Shown here piece by piece: positions 1 through 10,745 of a DNA stretch of 45,945 nt (position 1 is the stretch's first letter; every line of letters starts with the position of its first letter). The notes beneath the pieces are model-generated. The model was not told the origin of the DNA. It ran no database searches and worked only from the letters and a program-made list of their open reading frames with translations. Source of the DNA: Acanthaster planci (lineage: Eukaryota; Echinodermata; Asteroidea; Valvatida; Acanthasteridae); the NCBI RefSeq assembly GCF_001949145.1, contig NW_019091656.1:64001-109945 (forward strand), in the 5' to 3' direction. The translations under genes and the position numbers were made by a program.

Positions 1-3000
1 CCCAAGTGCAAAGTGCCTTTCACACCCAACTCTCCCAGAAAATCAACCGGGTAAAAAGCAAAGATCGTATTTTCGCGGCGCTATACGATCTTTGGTAAAA
101 AGCCACCATTGCTTGACAAGGAGCTAGATAAGCTTGCTGAATGAGTATGAGGAATATGCCATTGGAAGCCTACAGCGAGTATGAAGGGTAACGACTTAAT
201 GCTGCCTGTGAATGGAAGCTTATAAATGAAGTAGTCCTTTTTACACATTTCAGTACTTGATTGTTTTGGTAGCGCAACACGGTCATTTTCATTTGAGACT
301 TGGGGCCTTTAATAATAATTTCACCCACCCTCAGCTCAACGGAAGGTGATGATGTATTCCAAGCGATTAAATGACCAAAAATAAAATTCACTAAAAAGCC
401 TCTGTAGGTTCATTAATAATTCTCGCCGACTTTTTATTCCAAATAACAGGAGCAGGAATCTCGAATTGTGCATCACTAGACTTTATTCACAGAGCGCTTA
501 GCATTCTGTGAATGACGGTTACCTCTTGATCTTGTATCTTCAGCGTGCAAAAGTTACAGGCATATGTGGGTGGCATTTAGAATTATTTCCCAGTATAAAT
601 TTCCGAAGGGGGACGGCATTAACGGCGACCCTTCCCTCGAAAAGGAGCCAAAACAGAATTGTAATAATATGGCCCCCCTCAAAAAAAATGGTTGTGGATA
701 TGCCTCAGAGAGCAGGTATATAACAGGTGCTACACTGTGTGTTCTTAGGAGAAATTGTAGCTTGAACCAAAAATGTAAACATTATAAAATCTGAACCACG
801 TTTAATTGTTCTCATGCCTTGGTGGTGATGTTGACAGTTTCTATGAAACGAATTTGAATTATGTATTATGCTGATTTTTATATTTGTGAAATGAAAATAA
901 AAACTCAAAGACATCAACTGTTTTTGTCTCAACCCTGTAAATTGTTTGCAGTGTTCATAAACAGTGTGCTGTGCAGAAAGTCACGTCCTCGACACCAGCG
1001 GTTTCAAATATAGACGGTTCCTCACGGTTTAGACAACAAAAGATGGGTTGCAACCGCTGTTAGAAGTTTAACTCTTGCATCGCTGGTTTGCGCTCTATTG
1101 TTTCTGCAATTAATTGTTCCATAAAAGAATATGAAAAAAAATAATATGCAGTGCCGTGTCTTTTGGAATGTTTTCAGAAAACGAAAGGTGAATGAGCAAG
1201 TCAGGAATAAGGAAGTATTTTCACTTCCTGGCATGTCAAGGGAAAGAGACTTTTTATATTAACACGCTGTGGAAATCCGACTTGAACGAAGGCTATAATC
1301 GTTACTCTGACGGATTGGTTTTCTTAAGGGAAGTGAAGTCCTTCGGTGAGGTCCGACATTCCAACAGGGGACTCTTCCACGTATCACGGCTAGGCATGAA
1401 GATTAGTCTTCTCTTAAGAATATTTTTCCCATAGGAAAGTACATGGTTTATCCTCAGACTTGTGCAATAAAAAAAAACAATCATCCTGGAGCCAACGAGG
1501 GCCATCCCCGAGCAGAGTTTTTGTTTGTTTGTGGAGAACAATGAGGAGAAGCGGCGACTGATGAGCGATTTTTTCACTTCCCTTCCCTGCCCACTGAATC
1601 TTGTCTCACCCCTCAGAAAGGCCACCGTAAAGAAATGTCCAAATTTGGCCCCAACCGCCATTTTTTGCCCAACCTCAACGATTTCAGGTCCACTCCTCCC
1701 TATTCAGGCCTGAGCCACCAAAGTGACACCAATCAATGGCCTGGCAATTGACACGCATGCATCATTTTCAACTCTCAGCTAGCTAGAAGGCCACGCACAA
1801 CCAGGCCACACCCGCTCAACTTTCACACATTCCTGGAAGAGAATTCGATTCTTTTCATTACTTATCCGAAATCAAGTGCGAATGTGGCCTTACCCTTTCA
1901 TTACCACAAAGTGCTTTAGAAAAGCCTCACGCTAGGACTTCCAAAGGGTCTACATTTTTACTTTGAACTCATTGTGTCGTTTCTGACCTGATTACCTCAT
2001 TAACCTATTATAGACGGCAAAATTGGCAATACAGTTATTGATCAAATGCATGATTCGTTCTGACCTGGAGTGAATCGCACCTCGTGAGCGTGGACAACAC
2101 GCACAACTTGACATACAAAAGTTCGTACAGGTTTGAAGTGTGAACGGGAGTCACAGTTTTAGTAAACAAACTGTACAGCGCCAGCTGAAATGTAATTCGA
2201 GCTTCGCGATAGCATCAATTTGGGCCAACTGGACCGGTACAGTGCTAAAGTAGGAAGTTTGAGGTTTTGACATTTCTGAGTTACAAGTACACGTAAGCTA
2301 ATGTTTTTTTTTATTTTAGGATTTCTATTTAATTTTTTTGGAAGTTATGACAGTGGAAGTTGTGTACAGAAGACTCATGTGGATGAGCCACAGTTGGAGT
2401 AGCCGCCAGTAGGAATTATTAATAGCGCCCTCTCGTAACCCGCAATGTGCCGTTTTGCTTTCGTTGGCATATTGAGATCGCGGTCGGATGTGTTGTAAAT
2501 ATGATAAAAGTTCCGAGGAAAAGATTAGCACATTCTTTGATTTTAAGTGACACCCGTGATTTTGGTTTGGATTTTGACCAGCACTGTAATATGTGTCCCT
2601 GTTATCAATTCCATATTATCAACACCATGTCACTGCTATTTTACGGCAAAAGAGCCTCACAAAATGTGAGAACAATAAAATTTAAAAAAAATTAATTGTA
2701 GTAACATGAATTGAATTATGAGGAAATGATACCAGCAAAGTGAGAAAATTCCCAATTTTTCTTTTTTTATATGGGATTCCGACTGACTCCCTTCTATCGC
2801 GATTATCTCATTTAGTCGATCGGTGGTTAAATGACTTTGAAATAAAGGCACATTCCCAGTATTTATTGTAAGTAGGCCCAAATCATAGAACCCGTCTCTA
2901 CCCCTTGCTTCTAAACGTCGTGCAAACCGTTCTCATGATTTCTTTATTAACTTTGTGATAACTTTATGTCTTTACAACTATAAAGTTGCACCTAAATTAC

Positions 3001-6000
3001 GTGTAGTGCCATGACGAGTCCACTTAGGAAAACAATAAAGTCAGGGCATTGTGCCCCGCACTCTGGATAATGACACTGCTCTGCCTGCCCATTGCTTAGT
3101 GTCCCCAGCCCATAATGTCAATTCTACGCTGCCTTCTCATTCTGAGGAAGGAAAATAACATTGGAAACAAAAGGCAAAATGACTGATAATTATGGCAGGG
3201 ATACATCTACATAGAAATTGAAATTTCCATTTTTGAAATAGTAAGAGTTTTGTTATTCCTTGCAATCCTGTATTGGATTTGGTATTGACCTTTCAAGAAT
3301 AATTTCAAACCAATGGAGGAAGGGCTTTGATTAAGCTAGAAATTTACACCTGTGAATACCAATTTATTTATTTATTGGCACGTCACTCTAGTTACATGCC
3401 ATTCTCATCATTGTACGAATAAGGAAAAGATCAACAGCGAGGCTGTATACACGACGCGCCGAGCATGAGTCATGCACAAAAACGAAGAATCGCTAAGCTC
3501 TGTGTAGGGGTTGTAAACCGCAGAAAGATGGTTGGGGTAAATATCCCCCACCTTTTGACGTACGAAAGATAGGCTGTTGGACCATGCCCCTACCCATAGC
3601 AAAAGGGCAGATTTTGAGGTATTTTTTTCGAACTTAACCACAACCAAACTGTATTCGATAGCACTGAAAAATGGTGAAAAATACAACAGCTTTGCATTTA
3701 CCCTTTTGATGTAAGGAGAGGGGTGTTGCTATGCACATCATAAAGCTGTACATCTTTATCGTGATTAGCGCCCTCAGTGTCATGCGGTGTCCAGAAGCCC
3801 CCGTCCCCCGTTCGAATTTTCACAGCCAGACACTTTTTGACTGTAATCATTTCCTATCCCCTACATAGTTCCCAGAACATATTTAGGCCATTGGTTTCTA
3901 TCATATTCGTTTTATTTTTGTTGCTGCTAATGCCACTTCCGGGGAGGGTCGTCCAACGGGTGGGGATACCGGTACTTTCCAAAGAAAATATGAGCTTCGC
4001 TTTAGCTTCAGTAGTGAATCAGAATGAACGAATTTTTGAAAAAAAGGGATTTTTAACTGCCGAACTGTTTCTCATGGTGTCCCCTTATTGTAGGGGCTCA
4101 TTACAGCAAAGACCAAACTGCTCAATTAGGGGTGCCTTTAAGGCTGTGTCGATGTCCGATACAACAGTTACTGGCTATGGCTCCATGAAACGCAAGTAAT
4201 CGTATTCCCGAGGGAGCCACAGCCGTTAGTTTCCTCAGGCGCACTCGTTAGTCAGCCACGACGTGTGGAAGGTCTGAGGTAAACATAATGCAAGTTGTTC
4301 CCCCTTTTTGAGTTGAGAATCCCGATGACGAACAGAGCACACTCAAAACGACGAGTTGAAACAACTCGTCCATTTCAAAAGCGAGAGTATAGTTTCCAGG
4401 GCTTCAACGAAAACATTTGATACTTTATTTGATTGCGAAGTGTTACTTGAGTGGCATTTTTTCACTAGAAAGGGCATGGGAAGAATTTGTTCGTTTAGGA
4501 GGAGGTGTGTGGAGTGAATATGGTATCAATAGTATTTCCAACTTTGCTCACCCATAGGTGCGTATTAGCCATACGTGCATGGCAAACCGTGTATGTACTT
4601 TACCGGTAATGTATACACACAACGTCTGATTCACTGCTTTAGTTAACCATATCGTGACGAACGAAGGGTTTGTCTAATTAGCGTAGGCCTATGCTGTTTC
4701 GCAATCAGCGTTTTCAGAAAGCAGACGCTTGGGCTAAACTGTATGGAGCGTGCCAAGAACCTGATTTGCAGTTGATGGACGAACTCTGAAAACCGGACAT
4801 TGGATATCATGTAGCGATCGCGTCAGAGAGCAGCATGATGGGGAATTGGCTTTCCTTTGAATTCACCGCGCATCATTTGACGGAGAAATTGAGCGTTAAG
4901 AATGAGTGGATTCAATTTTGCTTGTTTGAGGCTCCACTCGGTTAATAATGCACATTAACACGACGTTGATCTTACGAATGAATATAGCACGTTGATCCGG
5001 GTTTTCTGAGTCAGCCTCCTTTCTGTTTAGGGAACAGTAGAGCCCTGTATTTCGGGAATTTGATTTGGCCCCAGCGGAGAGCAGTTGTTAACTAGTTGAT
5101 TAGATATCTGTTCTGTGCAAACGAAGTCAGCGTGAAGACATGTTTCCCCTTGGGGACCTAAATACATGAAATAAGTGTCGACGCGTGACGTGCCAATCAT
5201 CCCAATTCCGCTCTCTGCACCACTTGTCCTTTCAATATCAAACCAGTCCGTTAATCAGTAATTGAAACAAACGATGCCTGCTCGTCTGGAACGAGTCCAT
5301 CTTTATACCCCAGTAGCCTAAACAAAGAAAGGAAGGGGATTCAATTCATGAATAATTAGCATTCGCTTTGATTACTTTGATGATGATAATGTAATATCAT
5401 AGCAAAAGTAACATGATCAACAACACAAATATCACCAAAGGATGTCTGAGCTTTTTCACTGAATAATTATTGGCGGGGTGAGTACACTGAAACCAACTGT
5501 ATTAAAATCAGCTACCCAAACCCATTGCTTAACAAGTTATTCCACACAAAAGGTTAACAAGTTGAGCTACTTTCAGATGGTACCCACTCTTCATTCTTCC
5601 AATGGTGCTCGCTATTAAAAAGAAATATTTTCCTACGTATCAAATTGCTGATCCACAACGCTGGCTCTACGGTCTTCATCTAGCTGCTTCATGCAGTTTC
5701 CATAGCCTCGTGTGTTACTTTGAGCTGTAGCAAAGTAACTCACACACGGCCCTACTCTAAAGAGGATTTCAGCCGTTGTAAACCTTACGTCACATGTGAA
5801 TACTGTTGAACTACCGGGTTTCTTTGCCACTATCTTGCGCTCCAAGGGTGAGAAGATTATCAGCTGGACTGCTGTAGTAAAAGACCTGAAGTGAAGTAAG
5901 TAGGCCTACAGCCCGGAAACAGCAAGACACTTGACAGGTTGATATCTACCGGCAATACCAACCTTACATCTGTTGAGGGGTCGACAGAAGGGCACACTTT

Positions 6001-6548
6001 CGCTTTTAAGGCTCTGTGCCATCTACCATTGCTTTGGTAGCAGAATTATTGCACTTGTGGCTTAGCGCGTGAGGAAAATAAAAAAATTCAATAAAAATGA
6101 CCCCCCTCCAAACAAAAACCACTCAGCACGAAGCGAACAAATCCCCGAACCTCAAGCTTTGCCCATGTACAGTCAACGTCCTGGATGTCAACGACACCAG
6201 TGCTGACAATAATATTTCCATAAATATTCCTTTGTCTTCAATGCACACTGCTTCAGAAAAGCCCAAGGTCGATTAAACCTCGGTCAAGGTATTTGCCGAT
6301 AGTGTCCATGACGGTATAGCCAATCAAATCTATTTTGCCGTGCGCTTGCTATGGTTATGCACTAAAAGTCATCATAATTGAAAAAAAAGATTGCAAATCA
6401 GATTGGGCCCATCCCGAACTGACGTGTGCCTTTATCGGTAGCCCTTGAGGTCACTCTTAGCGATTGTTTTTTTTTTTCGTATTGCACAGCAATCCTGCCG
6501 TATAGCGGTCAGTCTGACGCTCCAACTCTCACTGAAGAAATGTTTTTA
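1..6548. other. Non-coding stretch, no gene recognised
   Basis: AT-rich sequence with short open frames only. None has a recognisable domain, and the longest (3777-4199, +) opens with GTG, not ATG. The only structure I can point to is the hairpin at 59-94, listed separately. An unrecognised small exon or regulatory element cannot be excluded by eye. Confidence 0.6.
50..103. repeat. 12-bp-arm hairpin flanked by 10-bp direct repeats
   Basis: The arms CAAAGATCGTAT (59-70) and ATACGATCTTTG (83-94) are exact reverse complements around a 12-base GC-rich loop. The decamer GGTAAAAAGC occurs directly before or overlapping the stem (50-59) and again after it (94-103). The function is unknown. It could be the end of a transposable element or a chance palindrome. 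Confidence 0.6.
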
Positions 6549-6957
6549 ATTAAATATATAATATCAGTGCTCTCCTGTGGAGCAGAAACTTGGAGAACTA
6601 AGCGGTCGGGGAAAGAGCTGAGAGTTACAGAGAGGGTAATAGAAAGAATCTTCAAGACTGTTGCTACAAAGATGGGCAGAGTCGGTGACAAAGACCTGCG
6701 AAAGAAAACAAAAGTGCATGATACCCTACAGGAAATACAGTTAAAGCAGTGGAGGGGGAATGGCCATCTTGCCAGGAGAATCAATGGCGGACGAATCAAG
6801 AAGCTAACAGACTCTGGACTCCTAGGTCTTATTTCTAGAGGAAGAGGCAGACAAAGCTAGAGATGGATGGATGACATCAGAGAATTGGGCTGCGTTACAT
6901 GGAAGAGAACAGTACGGCACAGATTGAAATGGAAAATTGATGAAAAGGTCTTCCTTT
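6549..6957 (+). pseudogene. LINE (non-LTR retrotransposon) ORF2 C-terminal fragment, decayed
   Basis: The frame reads a series of residues typical of the region after the reverse transcriptase in many animal LINEs. First comes VLSCGAETW (compare the usual LSYGxETW). About 45 residues later comes LKQWRGNGHLARRINGGR (usual pattern W-x-GH-x-AR-x-x-D/N-GR), then SRGRGR and RWMDDIRE. An in-frame TAG at 6858-6860 sits between the last two motifs, and the frame ends at a second TAG after 6957. The core reverse transcriptase motifs are absent, so this is a 5'-truncated dead insertion on the plus strand. I cannot assign it to RTE, CR1 or Jockey by eye. The basis is motif recognition, not alignment. 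Confidence 0.75.
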
Positions 6958-8372
6958 AGCAGTGGTGCACGACAGGCTGAGAAGACCATCATGGTCGAAT
7001 GAAACCACTTCGTTTGGTTTGCAACACAAGCTTCTCTCTGTGTATTTTTCTAGTGATTCAGCAAAACACCAAAACGATCAGTCAAAACCTCCCCCTTGAG
7101 AAATAATTTGCGCCCAATTCCCGTCTGAGTGTTCAGTGTTAAAGTTAGCGATGCAGCAATTTAGAAAAACCAATCCCGTCAGTTCGTGGTGAGGGAGTAC
7201 AGCCCCCTCCCCGCGCTGAGGCGAGAGAACCACAAAAAGAGCCGAATGTCAATTGTAATTGTGTGTAAGAAGTCTTGTTTCGTACATTATGACCACGACA
7301 CCAATTAGGCCTAGGTGATTCTTAAAAGCTCGCAGTGAGATATTGCTTCTGTGCAAGAAGCCAGCAAATTGAATTTCTACTTCCAAGGCTTTTAGAATTA
7401 AGCGAGGTATGAACCCTTCTGAAAATAAATCCATTTTGTGAATGTCCATGACGCGTGCGCACAAAGGGCACGGTGGCGGCAAGTCCACTGACAAAATGCA
7501 GGAGGTGGTGAAAAGCGGTCTTCTCACTCAAGATTTTTATGCAAGTATGCGCGTAAATGACCATGTTCGGCAAGCGTGCGCTAAAATTAAAAACGTACAG
7601 GGGTAAAAACTTTAAGGGGCGTGTTCTCTCAGATTCTCCGAGTTTTTTCGTTGTTGTCTTAAGGTAACACACTTGTAGATATAGATGTAGCTTTCAGGTC
7701 TAAGAATTTCACAATATATAAAATAAAGAATCAAAAATTTGCTTTCGCCCAAGGTGCACAGAGGTCAAACGCAATTAACAGGACTCCCTGCTGGGTCCCA
7801 TCCTATGTGAAGGATTTATAATGAAAATTCTATCACTTTATTGTGAGGGTTAATTTCTCGTCAATATTGACGTCATAAATTAACAAAAGGGTTTTGAACA
7901 CAACAAACACAGCAAATGGTTTGAAACATTTAATAAAAACACTGTAGGTTTTCATTGTTATGTTAGAAATTGCGCACACTATTTTACCGATAGGCAAATT
8001 ACAGAAACACATTTCGCAGCTCTGTTAAGATTTACATTTGCGATTAGATTTAGAATGTAAACCCTGGAACATACACCACATTACAAATTAACACTGAAAA
8101 TATTCGATGCAGGCTTTTGACAAGAATTTAACACTCAGAAACGACAAGTTCCCCTTGTTATACTGACAAGATATTGGCAAAGAGTGCCACAAGACCTTGA
8201 CAAGAATACACACCAAACATTCCAAAGCAGATTGTTACATGCATCTTGTAGACGCTCTACCAAATAATTTCTGAAACTCCGTTAAAAACAACGGTATTGA
8301 TTCTGGTGGTTTTTTTTCTACATTCAGACTTGGAAGAATTTCACAAAACTGAAATATGCGCAATTCCTTTTT
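6958..8372. other. Non-coding stretch upstream of the GPCR gene
   Basis: No coding region is recognised. A full consensus CRE octamer, TGACGTCA, lies at 7868-7875, about 970 bases upstream of the GPCR start codon. The rest is AT-rich with no repeat I could define. Confidence 0.5.
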
Positions 8373-8453
8373 CCAATCAATGCATCTACTTTATAGCTCA
8401 CTAATGCGCATGCACGCATAACAAATTTAATTTATAAGCAGTTTGGGGGCGGG
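8373..8453 (+). promoter_or_regulatory. Putative core promoter of the intronless GPCR gene
   Basis: Four promoter-like elements cluster within 81 bases: CCAAT at 8373-8377, an NRF-1-like TGCGCATGCACGCA at 8405-8418, a TATA-like TTTATAAG at 8431-8438, and a GC box GGGGGCGGG at 8445-8453. If the TATA-like site is used, transcription would start near 8460 and leave an untranslated leader of about 380 bases. The GC box lies downstream of the TATA-like site, which is not the classical order. This is inference from motifs only. An upstream non-coding exon with a distant promoter is equally possible. Confidence 0.3.
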
Positions 8454-8840
8454 TCCATCTTCCTGGATGCCCGCGCACTCTTCTAGGAAGAGTACAGAGG
8501 CGTGATCGGTCACCGTGGGTGTTACTGACGTTCAAAGGGAGACAGTTAGTGGCTGTTGTGCCCAGTTTTTCGATTCATGAATGACGACACGCAGCGGTGA
8601 CTCAAAATATTGCCGGACTGGATGGAGATAAGTGTGATAGGGATAAAAAATGTGTGAGACTTCCCATCCGGAGCAAAAGAGAATCGTTTCTATGAAGACT
8701 CTGACTGATTAACTAGCTCCCTTTTCCTCTATAATCTGACTTCTTTGCGCCGATTTTTTCCGTCGATAAACACAAACCGTTTGTGAAACGATTTTGATCA
8801 AGCAAGTTGACGAAGAGCTACAAACACCGACAGCCTGAAC

Positions 8841-9914
8841 ATGGAGTCCACAGTTGAAAATGGGTCTAACTATACTGATAATCTGGGAGCTGCCGGGACG
8901 GGATTAGATTCCACTCAGATCATTGGGGCTGCCGCAGGGCTTGCGGGGATCCTGGGCAACGGCTTGGTCTGCTTCGTTATGCTCAGGTATAGGTCAGCTT
9001 TCGGCTCCATCACCGATAAGCTCCTGTTCCACCAGTCCCTCGTGGACTTCTCACTGTCCACAGTGATGATGATAACCCGGCTTTACACCCCCTGGGGTGA
9101 GTTCTTCTGCCGTGTTCCACGTGGCTGGTTGTACTGGGGACTGGCCAACGTCTCCACCGCTAGCCTGATGCTCATCTGCTGTGACCGGTACGTGGCAGTC
9201 TGCTACCCAGTCAAATACCGTCAGTGGTTCTCCATCAAGCGCGTGAAGATCGGCCTGGTCTTCGTGTGGTCGCTACCGGTTCTCTGGCAGTCATATCTGG
9301 TCTTCGTCCACCTGCCTGAAGGCGCCTCTTGTGTAGCGACCTGGCCCAACGATACAGCCAGACTCAGCTTCGGTGTGGCCACATTTTGCTGGGAGTACGT
9401 CTTTCCTCTCTCGCTGATCATCATCACCTACAGCCAGACAATCCTGGCTCTTCGTAGGCGCCTGCGGGTGAAGGCAAACCAAGTAGCCAACAAGCCGTCG
9501 GCCGGCCACCGTAACACTGCCAACAAGGTGAAAGATCCCCTGCACACAGCCAAGGTAAAGCTGACCATAACCTTCCTAGTCGCTGCCATCTTCTTTGTCA
9601 TCTGTTGGGGCCCCACGGAGTTCACCTGGCTCCTGTTCAATTTCGGGGTTGTGCCAAGGTCCTACTACGCCTCCCTGTGGCACCTGGGTGTGGAGACGCC
9701 CCTCTTGTGTATCAACACCTGCGTAAATCCTTTCATCTACTGTGTAACTTACACCCGTTTTCGCCGGCACCTGATCAATGCTTTTTGTAGCAGATGCAAA
9801 TCCAATAAAGTCGGTAATGCATTAGCCGAGGACATTACGGACAACAGCTCGGACCCTCTCCAGTCAACTACGAGGGGAAGAGGGCAAGCAACTGCAATCC
9901 AGGTGAACACCTAA
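8841..9914 (+). CDS. Orphan rhodopsin-like (class A) G protein-coupled receptor, intronless
   Basis: A complete 357-residue seven-transmembrane receptor at the plasma membrane, coupling an unknown ligand to G proteins. Landmarks: GN at residues 39-40 (TM1), D69 in HQSLVDF (TM2), C90 and C164 as the expected disulphide between TM3 and extracellular loop 2, and DRY at 115-117. Further on are W143 (TM4), P189 (TM5), CWGP at 255-258 (TM6) and NPFIY at 296-300 (TM7). N7 and N10 are glycosylation sequons in the short N-terminus, and N170 is another in loop 2. C316 and C319 after TM7 could be palmitoylated. The start ATG has a good context (AACATGG) and no splice is needed. GC content is visibly higher than in the flanks. 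TM2 has HQSLVDF instead of the usual NLAxAD-type motif, which I associate with lineage-expanded, peptide-receptor-like orphans of invertebrate deuterostomes. The ligand cannot be named. It is intact, with no sign of decay. Confidence 0.95.
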   Translation: MESTVENGSNYTDNLGAAGTGLDSTQIIGAAAGLAGILGNGLVCFVMLRYRSAFGSITDKLLFHQSLVDFSLSTVMMITRLYTPWGEFFCRVPRGWLYWGLANVSTASLMLICCDRYVAVCYPVKYRQWFSIKRVKIGLVFVWSLPVLWQSYLVFVHLPEGASCVATWPNDTARLSFGVATFCWEYVFPLSLIIITYSQTILALRRRLRVKANQVANKPSAGHRNTANKVKDPLHTAKVKLTITFLVAAIFFVICWGPTEFTWLLFNFGVVPRSYYASLWHLGVETPLLCINTCVNPFIYCVTYTRFRRHLINAFCSRCKSNKVGNALAEDITDNSSDPLQSTTRGRGQATAIQVNT

Positions 9915-10494
9915 AGAGAAGTCTTGTCCGATAGGCTACAATTCGTCTTGAGTTCTTGAGTGAACTACTAGAATCATGGAAGTAGAACTTATACTGTCAT
10001 TGACTACATTGGTGCATGGGCATGTATTGGCGATTCTGCTGGGGATCGGTGAACTTGCCAACGCTACTATACGTCAATGACAGTGATAGCAAACATTGAA
10101 ACACTTATTGATGCAATGAGATAGGTTAAGCTGGCATGCAGATTTGTTATGTCGTTGGAACAAGCACTAAGCAATTACGATTATCTTGACACACTAAAAC
10201 GCTATTTTAAACTTAAGTTGTCCATTAAGTTGTTTGGTCTATTTCTCAGTGTTATTTAAAAGACCACTATATTAATTAACTGTGAACTTCATTCCAAATG
10301 GCAATGTTTAATGACACCTAATTTTCGTTTTCGACGTCACTGTGATATCTTCTTATTTTTATAAAAGTTATGACATACAGGCATTTCTTGAAACCATCCA
10401 TCGTCTCAAAACATCAATAATGTAATTAGGCCTAAAGTAAAGGGACACACATTGAAGCACTTACATATATATATACAGTCGACAGCCACAAATA
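9915..10494. other. 3' flank of the GPCR gene, presumed untranslated region and spacer
   Basis: No coding region. A short hairpin-forming pair, CTGTCATTGAC near 9991 and GTCAATGACAG near 10073, lies in the presumed 3' untranslated region. I found no clear AATAAA close behind the stop codon, so the transcript end is undefined. Confidence 0.4.
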
Positions 10495-10541
10495 GCGTTC
10501 CTCTTTCGACCAACACGATGTTCTGATTTGCCAACTCGCAC
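10495..10541 (+). repeat. Partial, diverged copy of the GC-rich MITE family
   Basis: Forty-seven bases resemble the interior of the MITE copies at 14229-14378 and 22643-22790. Shared blocks include GCGTT, CCTCTTTCGACCAA, GATTTGCCAA and GCAC, in the same order and nearly the same spacing. The GC-rich palindromes and terminal inverted repeats are missing, so only an internal remnant survives. Confidence 0.5.
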
Positions 10542-10661
10542 CTCATGTTCAAGAGATTTTTGAAAGCTCAGCATGGCCTCGATCTCAGATGAGATCATGA
10601 CGCCGGCCAATGCTCAGTCGGTGGTGAAGGCTAAGGATGCGCATAATCAGTAACTTGACAA

Positions 10662-10745
10662 GTGGGGGGTGATTATTTTGGTGAACCCCCCCCCCCAAAT
10701 ATAAGTGGCCAATTCCCCCAATTCCCTGGGATCTCCGCCCATAAA
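10662..10745 (+). repeat. G-run/C-run dispersed repeat, copy 1
   Basis: A G run (from about 10663) and a 13-base C run (from about 10687) surround short AT-rich sequence. The stretch ends with GGGATCTCCGCCCATA, which resembles GGGATTTACGCCTATG at the end of copy 2 near 19142. It is interpreted as a fragment of an interspersed repeat rather than a gene. Confidence 0.4.

Noticed and set aside
3777-4199. 140-codon open frame, plus strand
   Set aside because: It opens with GTG, has no recognisable domain, and shows no splice sites or base-composition change.
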